Assembly (NCBI GenBank): GCA_026014875.1
Contig: JAOZHO010000015.1
Location: forward strand, 62,001 to 126,000
Source of the DNA: Candidatus Bathyarchaeota archaeon
Lineage (GTDB): Archaea > Thermoproteota > Bathyarchaeia > TCS64
Length of the DNA stretch: 64,000 nt
Reading direction: 5' to 3'
Part shown: positions 42,771 to 50,970 of the stretch, piece after piece
Position numbering within the stretch: the stretch's first letter is position 1
How the letters are laid out: each line of letters opens with the position of its first letter
Position numbers and translations under genes: made by a program
Notes under the pieces: model-generated
What the model was told of the DNA's origin: nothing
Databases searched by the model: none
The model's input: the letters and a program-made list of their open reading frames with translations, nothing else

Positions 42771-42814
42771 ATTTAAACTACCTACCTTGGGGTTATGAGC
42801 CTCGCTGGCCGACA
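42771..42814 (-). pseudogene. tRNA-Met-like fragment D (anticodon loop and T-region)
   Basis: Minus strand: CCAGCGAGGCTCATAACCCC then AAGGTAGGTAGTTTAAATT. The loop CTCATAA is exactly that of an archaeal initiator tRNA-Met anticodon loop, followed by GGT and a T-loop-like TTTAAAT; no acceptor stem is found. Positioned in the short spacer between the RelE-antitoxin gene and the guaA remnant. Confidence 0.45.
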
Positions 42815-42950
42815 CTAATTCATATCAACCTCGGCGAAATCCGTCCCTTCCTCACGTCCATTGTTCGTTAATCGCAAACATCCTGGGATGCGTGATTAAG
42901 CTATAGAGATTCGAGGAAGAGACCACGGCCCTCAGGAGCCTCCCCGTGTT

Positions 42951-43110
42951 CTAAGCGCTCATCCCCAGGTCGTGCCCGAACTCCTCAAAGCAGAGAGGGT
43001 AGGCGTCGTAGGGGAGTATCTCGGAGTAGACGTTCATTTCCCTGACCCTGCGGGCGATGAGGGGGCGGTACTGGCCGCCGAAGTCCAGGAGGGCTATGCC
43101 GTCGAGCCTC
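42951..43110 (-). pseudogene. Truncated GMP synthase (guaA, glutaminase part) remnant
   Basis: The minus-strand frame ends at 42951 and contains [20 protein letters not shown] then [20 protein letters not shown], which is the start of the glutamine amidotransferase domain of GMP synthase (usual DFGGQY and VYSE). It stops after about 50 residues, with nothing of the catalytic Cys or ATP domain following. This is either a decayed copy or a gene-conversion leftover. Confidence 0.7.
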
Positions 43111-43210
43111 TGGTCTCCCCTTGATAGGGTATGGTGGAGGCGTCCGTCTCTTATCTGGATTTGTCGAGGGGGGCACAATGTTATAAAACGCACAGGTAAA
43201 ACATGCTGAC

Positions 43211-44218
43211 ATGAGTTCCATCAAGGTCAAAGTCCCCGCGTGGGAATGGCATGGCTGGAAGACCGAGGAGCTGGAGTTCCCCGATGGCTGGACCGTCCAC
43301 GAGCAGCGGATGGCGGGCCACGACGCCAAGGCCTTGACCCCCGGGGAGATATCGGAGAGCCTCGAGCACCCCGTCGGCGCCAAGCCCCTCAGGGATCTGG
43401 CCAGGGGCAAGAGGCGCTGCGTCATCCTGTTCGACGACATGACAAGGCCCACCAAGACCCGGCAGATGCTCCCCGCCGTCCTGAACGAGCTGCACGCGGG
43501 CGGCTTGGAGGACGATCAGATAGTCTTCGTGATGGCGCCCGGCTCCCATGGGCCCCGCCTCCTCTCGGATTTCCAGAAGAAGCTGGGGAGGGACGTGCCC
43601 GAGAGGTTCCTGGTGTTCAACCATAACGCCTACGAGAACCTGGAGTACCTGGGGGACACCGCCCAGGGGACGCCGGTGAAGATCAACAGGGAGGTGATGA
43701 GCTGCGACCTCAAGATCACCATAGGCTGCCTCATGCACCACCAATCGTATGGCTTCGGCGGGGGCTCCAAGATGCTTCTGCCCGGCGTGGCGGGGATAGA
43801 CTCGATCTACCCCAACCACCATCTGAACGAGGGGACGGGGCCGGGGAGGATTCAGGAGAACACCCGGAGGAAGGACTCGGAGGAGGCGGCCAGGATGGCG
43901 GGCATCGACTTCGTGGTCAACGCCCTGATCAACGCAGACTGCGACGTGACGAGGATCGTCTGCGGCGACGTGGTCGAGGCCCACAGGGAAGGGATCAAGG
44001 CCGCCCGGAAGCACTACGTCACCGAGGTGATCCCCGACGCCGACGTCTCCATAGGCAACGGTTACCCGATGGCGGACGAGGCCTACAAGGCCCTCCACAT
44101 CGCCCGGGAGTCGGTCAGGCCGGGGGGCGACCTCGTCTTCCTCATCTACACGCCGGAGGGGTGCAGGGTCCACTACTACAAGGGGCAGTTCGGCTCCGAC
44201 TACGGGGGTAGGGGGTGA
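43211..44218 (+). CDS. LarA-like nickel-pincer racemase family (DUF2088), upstream part
   Basis: 335 residues to an in-frame TGA. The family (lactate racemase LarA) uses a nickel pincer cofactor. The N-terminal LarA domain has [20 protein letters not shown] and the lower domain has [20 protein letters not shown], then [15 protein letters not shown]. Frame and content continue past the TGA (44219-44446), so this is probably a nonsense mutant, or readthrough occurs. No lar maturation genes are adjacent. Substrate could be any 2-hydroxyacid. Confidence 0.75.
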   Translation: MSSIKVKVPAWEWHGWKTEELEFPDGWTVHEQRMAGHDAKALTPGEISESLEHPVGAKPLRDLARGKRRCVILFDDMTRPTKTRQMLPAVLNELHAGGLEDDQIVFVMAPGSHGPRLLSDFQKKLGRDVPERFLVFNHNAYENLEYLGDTAQGTPVKINREVMSCDLKITIGCLMHHQSYGFGGGSKMLLPGVAGIDSIYPNHHLNEGTGPGRIQENTRRKDSEEAARMAGIDFVVNALINADCDVTRIVCGDVVEAHREGIKAARKHYVTEVIPDADVSIGNGYPMADEAYKALHIARESVRPGGDLVFLIYTPEGCRVHYYKGQFGSDYGGRG

Positions 44219-44446
44219 AGCCCCGAGCCCTACATCAGCAAGCCCTGGAAGATGGGGCGGATAATCTGCGTCTCCCCTGAGATCAGCAAAGTAGACGAGG
44301 GCATCTACGGGCTGGGCTCCCAGTGGGTTAAGTCATGGGGGGAGGCACTCGGGCTGCTCGAGGAGAAGCATGGCTCCGACGCTACGGTCGCGCTCTACCC
44401 GACTGCTGCCATGCAGATCTCGGAGAAGAACGTTAGAAACACATAG
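44219..44446 (+). pseudogene. C-terminal continuation of LarA-like gene after in-frame TGA
   Basis: The codons right after the TGA at 44216-44218 stay in the same frame for 75 codons (SPEPYISKPWKMGRIICVSP, then WGEALGLLEEKHGSDATVAL and YPTAAMQI). This matches the expected C-terminal section of the family, which normally totals about 410-420 residues. A single TGG-to-TGA change would explain it. Confidence 0.7.
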
Positions 44447-44487
44447 ATGGTTGCTTGTTCACCATCTTTTTCCATTCTCTTCTTTCT

Positions 44488-44536
44488 CCCAACTCTTATC
44501 CTCGCCAGAATCGGCATCTGAGGGGTTCCAAGAAAA
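44488..44536. repeat. 49-bp dispersed repeat copy 2
   Basis: CCCAACTCTTATCCTC then GAATCGGCATCTGAG and GGGTTCCAAGAAAA, pairing with 39934-39982. It sits just after the LarA-like gene and ahead of the convergent M20 peptidase (44562-45908). Confidence 0.55.
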
Positions 44537-44561
44537 GAGGGAGTATGTTCCATACAGTCAT

Positions 44562-45908
44562 TCATTTCAGAAAATCTTTGGCAAGGTGACGGTAAACCCT
44601 CTGGGTGAGTTCCACCGTTCTCACGCTTACTCTTTCGTTGGACCCGTGGGCGAGGTCTGCCAGATGGCTCGGGGGCGTCTCGGGGTCGAAGAGGGAGAAA
44701 CCGTAGGCCTCGACGCCCTGCTCACGCATGAATCTGCAGTCGGTCGCTCCGGGCATTATCAGGGGGACCAAGGTCCCGCCGGGTATCTCTTTCCTCACGG
44801 CTTTCTCCATGGCGTCAACGAACTCGGACCGGGCGGGGCTGGAGCTGCCGAATGACATCAACCCCCTCTCGTCGCCTGGAGGGTCTTCGATGGCGGCTTC
44901 ATCCGCCAGTGGGCCGAGCGCTTTTCTCAGATGAGAGATGACATAGTCCTCGTCTTGGCCGGGGAGGGTCCTTATGTCCAAGTCGACGTAGGCGGTCTCG
45001 GGTATGATGTTCACCTTCACCCCGCCGTGCACGATGTTCGGGGATACCGTCATCCTGCTGAGCCCGTGTACCATCCTCGCCATCATAGGCTCACTGCTCC
45101 TCAACCTGCCCAACGTGAGGGGGAGGAGCCACGGGTTGGTCAACATCAGGCGTTGGACGAACCCCAGGCCCAGGCCCTCCGCTATGTGGCCGAGGTATTC
45201 AGTGGTCAGGGGAGGGCTGTACCTGGATAGGCGGGTCACCGCTTCGCTCAGCTTCACCACCGCGTTATCGCTCAAATAAGGCATGGAGCCGTGGCCCGCC
45301 TTCCCCTTGAACGATATGCGCTTCCTCGCCACCCCTTTCTCCCCAATCATGAAGGCTATCTTGCCAGGGGCGATGGATATCCCCCCCGCCTCGGTGACCG
45401 CGTAGTCGGCTTCGACAAGCTCGGGATGATTCTCTATCATCCATCGGACTCCGTGTGTTCCCCCAGTCTCCTCGTCGGAGACCACGAGCAATATCAGTTC
45501 CCCTCTTGGATGGAACCCTTCCTCGTGTAGTTCTATGAAGGCTTGCACCTGTGCCGCGACGATGAAGAGCATGTCCAGCGCCCCTCGACCCCAGACGTAT
45601 CCATCCTTGACAATGCCCGAGAACGGGTCCTCCTCCCAGGAATCGACGTTCTCCACGGGCACCACGTCGACGTGGGCGGGGCCGAACATCAGCCTGGGTC
45701 CATCATCCCCCTTGATCCTCGCGACCAGGTTTCCCCTGTTGGGCGCCGACTCGAAGACCCGGCTCTCAATACCGTGCTCCCGTAATCTTCTTTGAACGGT
45801 TTTTATGGATTTCAGCTCGTCGCCGGGAGGGTTCACGCACTTGTTCTGTATGAGCTCCGACAGTAGACTGATCGTATCACTCGAGGAGGCGTTTTCCATG
45901 GCTGACAC
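44562..45908 (-). CDS. M20-family peptidase/deacylase
   Basis: 448 residues. Zinc-site pattern: FGPAHVDVVPVENV (His/Asp), GRGALDMLF (bridging Asp), VVSDEETGGTHGV (catalytic Glu-Glu), and the C-terminal DLAHGSNERV (His). Typical for aminoacylase/DapE-like hydrolases with the lid domain between. It differs clearly from the one at 31471, so it is a separate paralogue rather than a duplicate. Starts ATG 45908 (a later ATG is four codons in). Confidence 0.88.
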   Translation of the reverse strand: MSAMENASSSDTISLLSELIQNKCVNPPGDELKSIKTVQRRLREHGIESRVFESAPNRGNLVARIKGDDGPRLMFGPAHVDVVPVENVDSWEEDPFSGIVKDGYVWGRGALDMLFIVAAQVQAFIELHEEGFHPRGELILLVVSDEETGGTHGVRWMIENHPELVEADYAVTEAGGISIAPGKIAFMIGEKGVARKRISFKGKAGHGSMPYLSDNAVVKLSEAVTRLSRYSPPLTTEYLGHIAEGLGLGFVQRLMLTNPWLLPLTLGRLRSSEPMMARMVHGLSRMTVSPNIVHGGVKVNIIPETAYVDLDIRTLPGQDEDYVISHLRKALGPLADEAAIEDPPGDERGLMSFGSSSPARSEFVDAMEKAVRKEIPGGTLVPLIMPGATDCRFMREQGVEAYGFSLFDPETPPSHLADLAHGSNERVSVRTVELTQRVYRHLAKDFLK

Positions 45909-45935
45909 CCGTTTTACTGGTTAAATATGAAATTT

Positions 45936-46310
45936 TCAAGATATAAGATCACCATCTGAATCTGTGTATTTTTTTATCCCAATTCTTATCCCGGCTCCGG
46001 TATACACACCCAGGCTGGCTTTAACGGGCTCACATGGTAACCCTTTTCTCAGCGGTATCTTTTTCGTGATGATGCCAAATGACACGCGTATATGTGTGGG
46101 ATAGATATCTACATCCAATTTTCTGAAGTTGATGAGGGTGAAGAACAGGTCTAAGAACAAATATGATACCAAGAGATAGGGTTCCCTTGAATTAGCGAAA
46201 ATCTGGACTACCATAAGAGGTGTCAGTAGGGCTATGAACAAGCCCAAAGCTATGGACATCCACTGGCCGAGACATATCTTTTCTTGATAGACGGGTGACT
46301 CAAAATCCAA
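45936..46310 (-). CDS. Small membrane protein with possible PH-like C-terminus
   Basis: 124 residues: two hydrophobic segments (ALGLFIALLTPLMVVQIFA and LLVSYLFLDLFFTLINF), then a soluble part (DIYPTHIRVSFGIITKKIPL) resembling a shortened bacterial-PH-like domain. It may be truncated. Function unknown. Confidence 0.55.
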   Translation of the reverse strand: MDFESPVYQEKICLGQWMSIALGLFIALLTPLMVVQIFANSREPYLLVSYLFLDLFFTLINFRKLDVDIYPTHIRVSFGIITKKIPLRKGLPCEPVKASLGVYTGAGIRIGIKKYTDSDGDLIS

Positions 46311-46508
46311 CTTAACCGAACAGGTGGTGACTACTACTTTCCGCGTATTCAGGGTGGGGGGTCAATATTTTTCCCCCACACACATCCATAAAAAATATCA
46401 GGAGGAGAACACTGAGTCAAAGATGCTTTATCATTCACGTGAGCGAACCAAGAATCCTAGATGACCTATTAAAGAACAAAAAGGTAGACACTTGAGGAGA
46501 CGTTTCTC

Positions 46509-46925
46509 TTGGAATGCAAAGAATCCGATTCTAAAAAGAATGATGAAACTAAGAAACATCTCCTGAGCAGTGGCATTCCATGCATGATTCATAACTGTGT
46601 CCAATGTTGCATAGAGACGCGTATGCCTCTATCGCGTTTTGATATAGAGAGAATCTCACGGCAGGGATACAGATTCAAAGATTTTGTCGTGAAACGAAAA
46701 AGAGAGCGTCGTTTGAAAAACCGTAATGGTCGATGCGTTTTTCTCGGGGACAATGGTTGCATAATATACTCTTTCAGACCCGAAGGATGCCGGCTTTATC
46801 CACTGGTATATAATGAGAATAATGGGAAAGTCGTTGTTCATGGCTCATGTCCATACGGTCATGAGTTCAAAGTCAGCAGAGAGGATATAGAGAATTTACA
46901 TGTTCTCTTCAAGAAACTCTCCTAA
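46509..46925 (+). CDS. YkgJ-type cysteine-cluster protein
   Basis: 138 residues. The Cys pattern CMIHNCVQCCIETRMPLS, then CVFLGDNGCIIY and FRPEGCRLYPLVYN, then CPYGHEF is the putative Fe-S/zinc-binding signature of this uncharacterised family. Start codon is TTG (46509). More AT-rich than core genes nearby. Confidence 0.8.
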   Translation: MECKESDSKKNDETKKHLLSSGIPCMIHNCVQCCIETRMPLSRFDIERISRQGYRFKDFVVKRKRERRLKNRNGRCVFLGDNGCIIYSFRPEGCRLYPLVYNENNGKVVVHGSCPYGHEFKVSREDIENLHVLFKKLS

Positions 46926-47096
46926 AAAGAGTAATAACATCAAAGGCGCGCCCCCCTCGCTCGGGTCAATAACAGTCTATGTATATATTTATATATTAGA
47001 ATAATAGAATAAAGGAGATATGTCCGCGATAATCCCGGAGGCATACCGAACTCGCCCCGGGGGAAAACGTGAACAAAACCACGGTAGGACAAACAA

Positions 47097-48167
47097 ATGA
47101 CGGCAACGCTGATCAACGAGATGATGGCGTCGGGGCTCGACACGCTGGTCGACTACCTCACAGCCCACGTGCTCCTGTGCCTTATTCCCGCGTTCTTCCT
47201 ATCCGGGGCGTTCAACGCGCTGATTCCGACCCAGACGATACTCAGGTACATGGGAGAGGGAAAAGGAGCGGCCAAGAAGGGCGTAGCCTACATCTTCGCA
47301 TCCACGAGCGGCCTCATAATCGAGGTCTGCTCCTGCACCATACTGCCCCTCTTCGCAGGGATCTGGAAGAAAGGGGCGGGGTTCGGGCCTGCCATCGCTT
47401 TCCTCTTCGCAGGTCCAGGGATCACTCTGCTGTCAACTCCCCTGACCGCGTCGATACTCGGCCCGGGGTTCGCAGTGATCAAACTGGGGATCTCGATAGT
47501 CATGGCTATCGCGATCGGCTTGGCGATGGAGCTCACTTTCAGGGAAGTGGCCGACCCTGAGGCCAGGAAGGGGTTCGCAACCGTGGAGGCGGAAGAGTCG
47601 GCGGGGAGGAAGACCCATGAGACCGCACTCTTCTTCGGGGCGCTCACACTCATCATGATCGCCGGCACGGCGCCCATAGATCTGACCTTGAAGCTCGCCC
47701 TGGTGGGCTTCTTTTCGCTCATCACGGCGTTCTTCGCCTTCAGGTATTATGCCCGAGAGGAGATCGATGCGTGGATGCGGGAGACCTACGAGTTCATGAA
47801 GATGATCTTCCCCGTGCTGCTGCTGGGGGTCTTCGCGTCGGGGGTCCTGAAGCCCCTGATTCCTCAGCAGCTGGTGGCGAACCTGACGGGCCGGAACACC
47901 CTCCTCGCCAATGGGATCGCCGCGCTCTTCGGGACGGTGGCGTATTTCCCGACCCTCGTGGAGGTCCCCGTCGCCAAGATGTTTCTCGATATGGGGATGC
48001 ACAGGGGGCCCCTGATGAGCTACCTCCTGGTGGACCCGGGGGTGTCGCTGCAGACGCTGCTGGTGGTGAACACCATCATCGGGCCTAGGAGGACCCTCAT
48101 GTACGCCGTCTACATGCTGGGCTTCGGGATCATCGCGGGATATATGTATGGAATGCTCATTGTGTGA
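47097..48167 (+). CDS. ArsP/DUF318-type permease
   Basis: 356 residues with about eight to nine hydrophobic helices. Signature EVCSCTILPLFAGIWKKGAG, then GFGPAIAFLFAGPGITLLST of the 'predicted permease' (organoarsenical/thiol transporter) family. The CSC cysteines may bind the metal(loid). ATG 47097 fits; it is followed 2 bp later by a thioredoxin-like gene, and an ArsR-type repressor lies convergent nearby. Confidence 0.85.
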   Translation: MTATLINEMMASGLDTLVDYLTAHVLLCLIPAFFLSGAFNALIPTQTILRYMGEGKGAAKKGVAYIFASTSGLIIEVCSCTILPLFAGIWKKGAGFGPAIAFLFAGPGITLLSTPLTASILGPGFAVIKLGISIVMAIAIGLAMELTFREVADPEARKGFATVEAEESAGRKTHETALFFGALTLIMIAGTAPIDLTLKLALVGFFSLITAFFAFRYYAREEIDAWMRETYEFMKMIFPVLLLGVFASGVLKPLIPQQLVANLTGRNTLLANGIAALFGTVAYFPTLVEVPVAKMFLDMGMHRGPLMSYLLVDPGVSLQTLLVVNTIIGPRRTLMYAVYMLGFGIIAGYMYGMLIV

Positions 48168-48169
48168 GG

Positions 48170-48409
48170 ATGAATATGAAGAAGATAGAGGTACTCGGAT
48201 CGGGCTGCCCCAAATGCCGCAAGCTGGAGGCCATGGTGAGAGACGCCGTGGCGAAGCACGGATTAGAGGCGGAGGTCACCCACGTCTACGACATGGCAAA
48301 GATATTGGAGTACGGGGTCATGTTGACGCCCGCCCTCGTCGTGGACGGGGAGCTTAAGACCTCGGGCAAGCTACCGTCAGAGGCAGAGCTTCTCAAGGCC
48401 CTCGGATAG
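48170..48409 (+). CDS. Thioredoxin-fold redox-active disulfide protein
   Basis: About 79 residues with MKKIEVLGSGCPKCRKLE, a CPKC motif, and cis-Pro region MLTPALVVDG. Matches the small archaeal 'redox-active disulfide protein 2' type (TIGR00412). Coupled to the permease by overlapping GTG/TGA, so likely a permease-associated redox or metal-transfer partner. Confidence 0.88.
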   Translation: MNMKKIEVLGSGCPKCRKLEAMVRDAVAKHGLEAEVTHVYDMAKILEYGVMLTPALVVDGELKTSGKLPSEAELLKALG

Positions 48410-48420
48410 ACGGCCGAGAG

Positions 48421-48768
48421 CTAGCTCAAACCATATTTTTTCGCGATCTCCCTGCCCACCAAATCGATCATGTTCTCGTCGATGGCGTCGATCATGTTGT
48501 AGATGTGGGGATCGACCATCGTGTAGAAGATCTTGGTGCCCTCCTTGGAGGAGACTATCAGCCCCGACTCCTCCAGGAGCCGGAGGTGCCTGGAGACCGT
48601 GGGCTGGCTTTGGCCGATGAGGGGTATGATCTCGCACTGGCATCGGTCTCCCGCCCTCAGTATCTCGAGTATCTTCAGGCGGTTGGGGTCGCCGACGACC
48701 TTGAAGAGCCTCGCCTTGAACTCTAGGTCCTTCTCGTCAGGCAGAACGGTACTCGTGTTCAACGTCAT
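48421..48768 (-). CDS. ArsR-family winged-helix repressor
   Basis: 115 residues. wHTH with FKVVGDPNRLKILEILRAGD, then QSQPTVSRHLRLLEESGLI as recognition helix. The RCQCEI motif at the helix carries two cysteines in the position of the metal(loid) sensor of ArsR (CxC). Convergent with the permease operon; the palindrome just upstream (48784-48801) is a probable operator. Confidence 0.9.
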   Translation of the reverse strand: MTLNTSTVLPDEKDLEFKARLFKVVGDPNRLKILEILRAGDRCQCEIIPLIGQSQPTVSRHLRLLEESGLIVSSKEGTKIFYTMVDPHIYNMIDAIDENMIDLVGREIAKKYGLS

Positions 48769-48783
48769 GATCTCTGGAACATC

Positions 48784-48801
48784 TAAATATTTAAATATTT
48801 A
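48784..48801. promoter_or_regulatory. 18-bp perfect palindrome upstream of ArsR
   Basis: TAAATATTTAAATATTTA is its own reverse complement and sits 16 bp upstream of the ArsR start. It overlaps an AT-rich promoter region, so it may be the operator of the repressor and its own TATA element at the same time. Confidence 0.55.
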
Positions 48802-48891
48802 TTTAGTTTCGTCGGAAAAAGAGGGTATCATTCACGTAGCCTATTGGCTGTACCATCACCGGCTCCAGCAATGCCATTGGAACAGCTCCGT

Positions 48892-49611
48892 TTATTGGTT
48901 GGAATCCTCGGCTTTCTTCTCCTTATTTACGATGCGGATTCCAGCCCAGTCGAGTTGACCGTGCTCTCCTCCGCCGCATTCTACGCAGAAGTACTCGTCC
49001 CCCTTCTTGACGGCTTTGGTCTCCATCACCTTCTCGCCGCAGGTGGGGCAGATGTGGCTGTCTAGGAGGCGGCTGTAGCTGGGAAGTTCAACCTTCACTC
49101 GCTCGATCTTGAATATCTTCTCGGCAGGTATACTAAGGACGTTGAAGCAGTGCCGTCTGTTGAGTTCCATCATCTTGGCTTCCTCTCCTGGTGTGGCGTT
49201 ACGTTGGTTGACTATCTCCCTGTAGCGCTCCTGTGTCTCGGGGTTCTTGTCCTTCAGGAGGTCGCCGAGGTCGGGGCGGCTTGACAGCCTGATGCCCTCG
49301 CCGTTTCTCTTCACGAGGCTGAAGGCGGTCTTACCGTGGTCGTGGTAGACTAGGCTGTTGTTTCCGAAGCTGCAGCCTGTGACCATCTGTATGCCGTCGC
49401 TGAAGCAGTTGTTGGTCTCTACGACGGCTATCACGTGCTCCATTCCGGTGTTTTCTTTCACATCCAGTGTCTTCATGGCGTGGTGGGCGGCTATTACTCC
49501 CATGGCACTTCCCACGCAGTGGTGTCCATGTATCAGCGCTGTGAGGTGCAATAATCCGGCTAAGTCGTTTTCCTCAATTTTTTTCTCGACTGCTATTCTT
49601 GTTTGATTCAA
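48892..49611 (-). CDS. FmdE-family (formylmethanofuran dehydrogenase subunit E-like) protein with zinc ribbon
   Basis: About 239 residues from a TTG start (49611; 49620 also in frame). FmdE-like core: LLHLTALIHGHHCVGSAMGV, then ETNNCFSDGIQMVTGCSFGN. The C-terminal zinc ribbon is CPTCGEKVMETK and FCVECGG. The longer frame up to 49764 runs into repeat E and is probably not translated. The role of stand-alone FmdE proteins is unclear; metal handling or molybdopterin-linked formyl metabolism is possible. Confidence 0.7.
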   Translation of the reverse strand: MNQTRIAVEKKIEENDLAGLLHLTALIHGHHCVGSAMGVIAAHHAMKTLDVKENTGMEHVIAVVETNNCFSDGIQMVTGCSFGNNSLVYHDHGKTAFSLVKRNGEGIRLSSRPDLGDLLKDKNPETQERYREIVNQRNATPGEEAKMMELNRRHCFNVLSIPAEKIFKIERVKVELPSYSRLLDSHICPTCGEKVMETKAVKKGDEYFCVECGGGEHGQLDWAGIRIVNKEKKAEDSNQ

Positions 49612-49717
49612 GGCGCCCAACTCAATAATACTTTCTCCAATAACTGTAATACGGGTTATAATTTTTCTGTATGATAAGATGCCTGCGATGATGAAAGAAC
49701 CCCCCCAAAAAAAAGGG

Positions 49718-49766
49718 AACACACACGAGAATGGAGGCAGAGGGTAGATTTGAATTATCGACATTG
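49718..49766 (-). repeat. tRNA T-arm-like element E
   Basis: Minus strand ATGTCGATAATTCAAATC then TACCCTCTGCC: a T-loop with short 3' arm, followed on the minus-strand 3' side by CTCCATTCTCGTGTGTGTT. That flank is shared in outline with copies F and I (ATTCTCGCGTG). Lies upstream of the FmdE-like gene start, between two minus-strand genes. Confidence 0.5.
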
Positions 49767-49791
49767 TTTTTCAGATTTGGGTTTTGACCCT

Positions 49792-50331
49792 CTAAACGCT
49801 TCTTATCATATTGAGTTGAGCCCAGACGCCGGCTCTCTCCGCGCGCTCTCTCAGATAGGGCCAGTCTAATGTGACGTCTTCTCTCTCTAGGACGCTCTTG
49901 ACGTCCTGCTCATCGATGACGCCCCGGTCGGACCTAGCCAACTTGGAGACGATAAAGTCCTCGGGGGATATCATCCACACCTCGACCCCCGCCAGGGTCG
50001 CCTTCCTGCGCCTCCTCAGGGTCTCACCATCCCAGACCACCCCGTCGGGCTGCCTCCAGATCTCTATCTCGTAGTCGGTGAGCCTGTCGTGGAGGAGGCA
50101 CACGGGGTTCTGGAACGATCCGAGGGACACCGAATAGTCCGCCCTCTCAGCCTCCTCGAGGAACCGGGTGAAGCCCTCCTCCGTCGTCAAAGCGACGGCG
50201 ACATCTATGTCCAGGGTCACCCTTATCCTGCCATACATGGGGAGGACGTATCCCCCGATGAGCATGTAGTCGATCCCCTGATCCTCGAAAAAGGCTACCA
50301 CTCGATCAAGGGTCTCAGCGATCTCCGACAA
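49792..50331 (-). CDS. Nucleotidyltransferase-like protein (AbiEii/MNT-type toxin)
   Basis: 179 residues with the minimal nucleotidyltransferase core LIGGYVLPMYGRIRVTLDID (GG followed by D-I-D). This pattern is seen in AbiEii-type toxins and small NTases. The remainder is helical. It overlaps the adjacent winged-helix gene by 17 bp, the usual AbiE order. Substrate could be tRNA or a protein; not visible here. Confidence 0.7.
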   Translation of the reverse strand: MSEIAETLDRVVAFFEDQGIDYMLIGGYVLPMYGRIRVTLDIDVAVALTTEEGFTRFLEEAERADYSVSLGSFQNPVCLLHDRLTDYEIEIWRQPDGVVWDGETLRRRRKATLAGVEVWMISPEDFIVSKLARSDRGVIDEQDVKSVLEREDVTLDWPYLRERAERAGVWAQLNMIRSV

Positions 50332-50707
50332 TTCCGTTCAACTCCAGAAATGCCCGATAGGGGTCCCGTCCCCGGGCGATGAGCCTGTTCACGTACCCCG
50401 CGTCGGCCCTGGCCCTGAGGAGATCGTTCCTGCTGCTCCTCAGGGGCATCCTCCTCAGCCTGTGAAACGCCTCCAGGTAGCCCTCGCCCAGGATCGTGGT
50501 CGAGACGATCCGCGCCGGCCTGCCCCTTCCATCCCCTCTTTCCAGAGTCACCTCCACTAAACCCCCGGCCTCCATCCTCTTGATCAACGAGACCACAACC
50601 TGGGTCCGCCTCCGCATAACCCTTGATAGCTCCCTCACGCCGAGGGGCCTCTCTTTGACCGCGCTGAGCAGCTGCGCCTCCACCTCGACGGACAATATAT
50701 TTCCCAT
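50315..50707 (-). CDS. Winged-helix antitoxin-like protein (AbiEi-like)
   Basis: 130 residues. wHTH N-terminus: MGNILSVEVEAQLLSAVKER, then PLGVRELSRVMRRRTQVVVS and a wing LVEVTLERGDGRGR. Followed directly by the nucleotidyltransferase gene. Together they are a likely type IV AbiE-like toxin-antitoxin pair. Confidence 0.7.
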   Translation of the reverse strand: MGNILSVEVEAQLLSAVKERPLGVRELSRVMRRRTQVVVSLIKRMEAGGLVEVTLERGDGRGRPARIVSTTILGEGYLEAFHRLRRMPLRSSRNDLLRARADAGYVNRLIARGRDPYRAFLELNGIVGDR

Positions 50708-50821
50708 CCGGAAACTTAATCACAGGAAACAGAACAGGAACCATATTTAAACATTATCAACGCGAAAACAGCGAAAAATCACACCGAACAGTGAACGCCC
50801 GGGAACCCTTATCCTAAGCCA

Positions 50822-50868
50822 GCCGCACGCGAGAATAGTAGCGGGGGGCAGATTTGAATAAACGACCG
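50822..50868 (-). repeat. tRNA T-arm/acceptor-like element F
   Basis: In the 50708-51164 gene-free spacer. Minus strand GGTCGTTTATTCAAATC then TGCCCCCCGCTACTATT: the last 30 nt look exactly like the 3' part of a tRNA with a CCGCTA end. The plus-strand flank GCACGCGAGAATAGTAG matches the flanks of copies E and I. No convincing anticodon arm. Confidence 0.5.
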
Positions 50869-50970
50869 GGGAATCATTCATCCGGCGTCACAGGTTCTGG
50901 TTGATCGGGGCCAACAATCCATATTTTATTCCATAATTCATCGGATCTGGATCAAACCTATCATCCGAAT

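Noticed and set aside
46300-46400. Possible additional T-arm-like element (GGGTGGGGGGTCAATATTT)
   Set aside because: Only the G-rich block matches; T-loop and flank signatures are missing.
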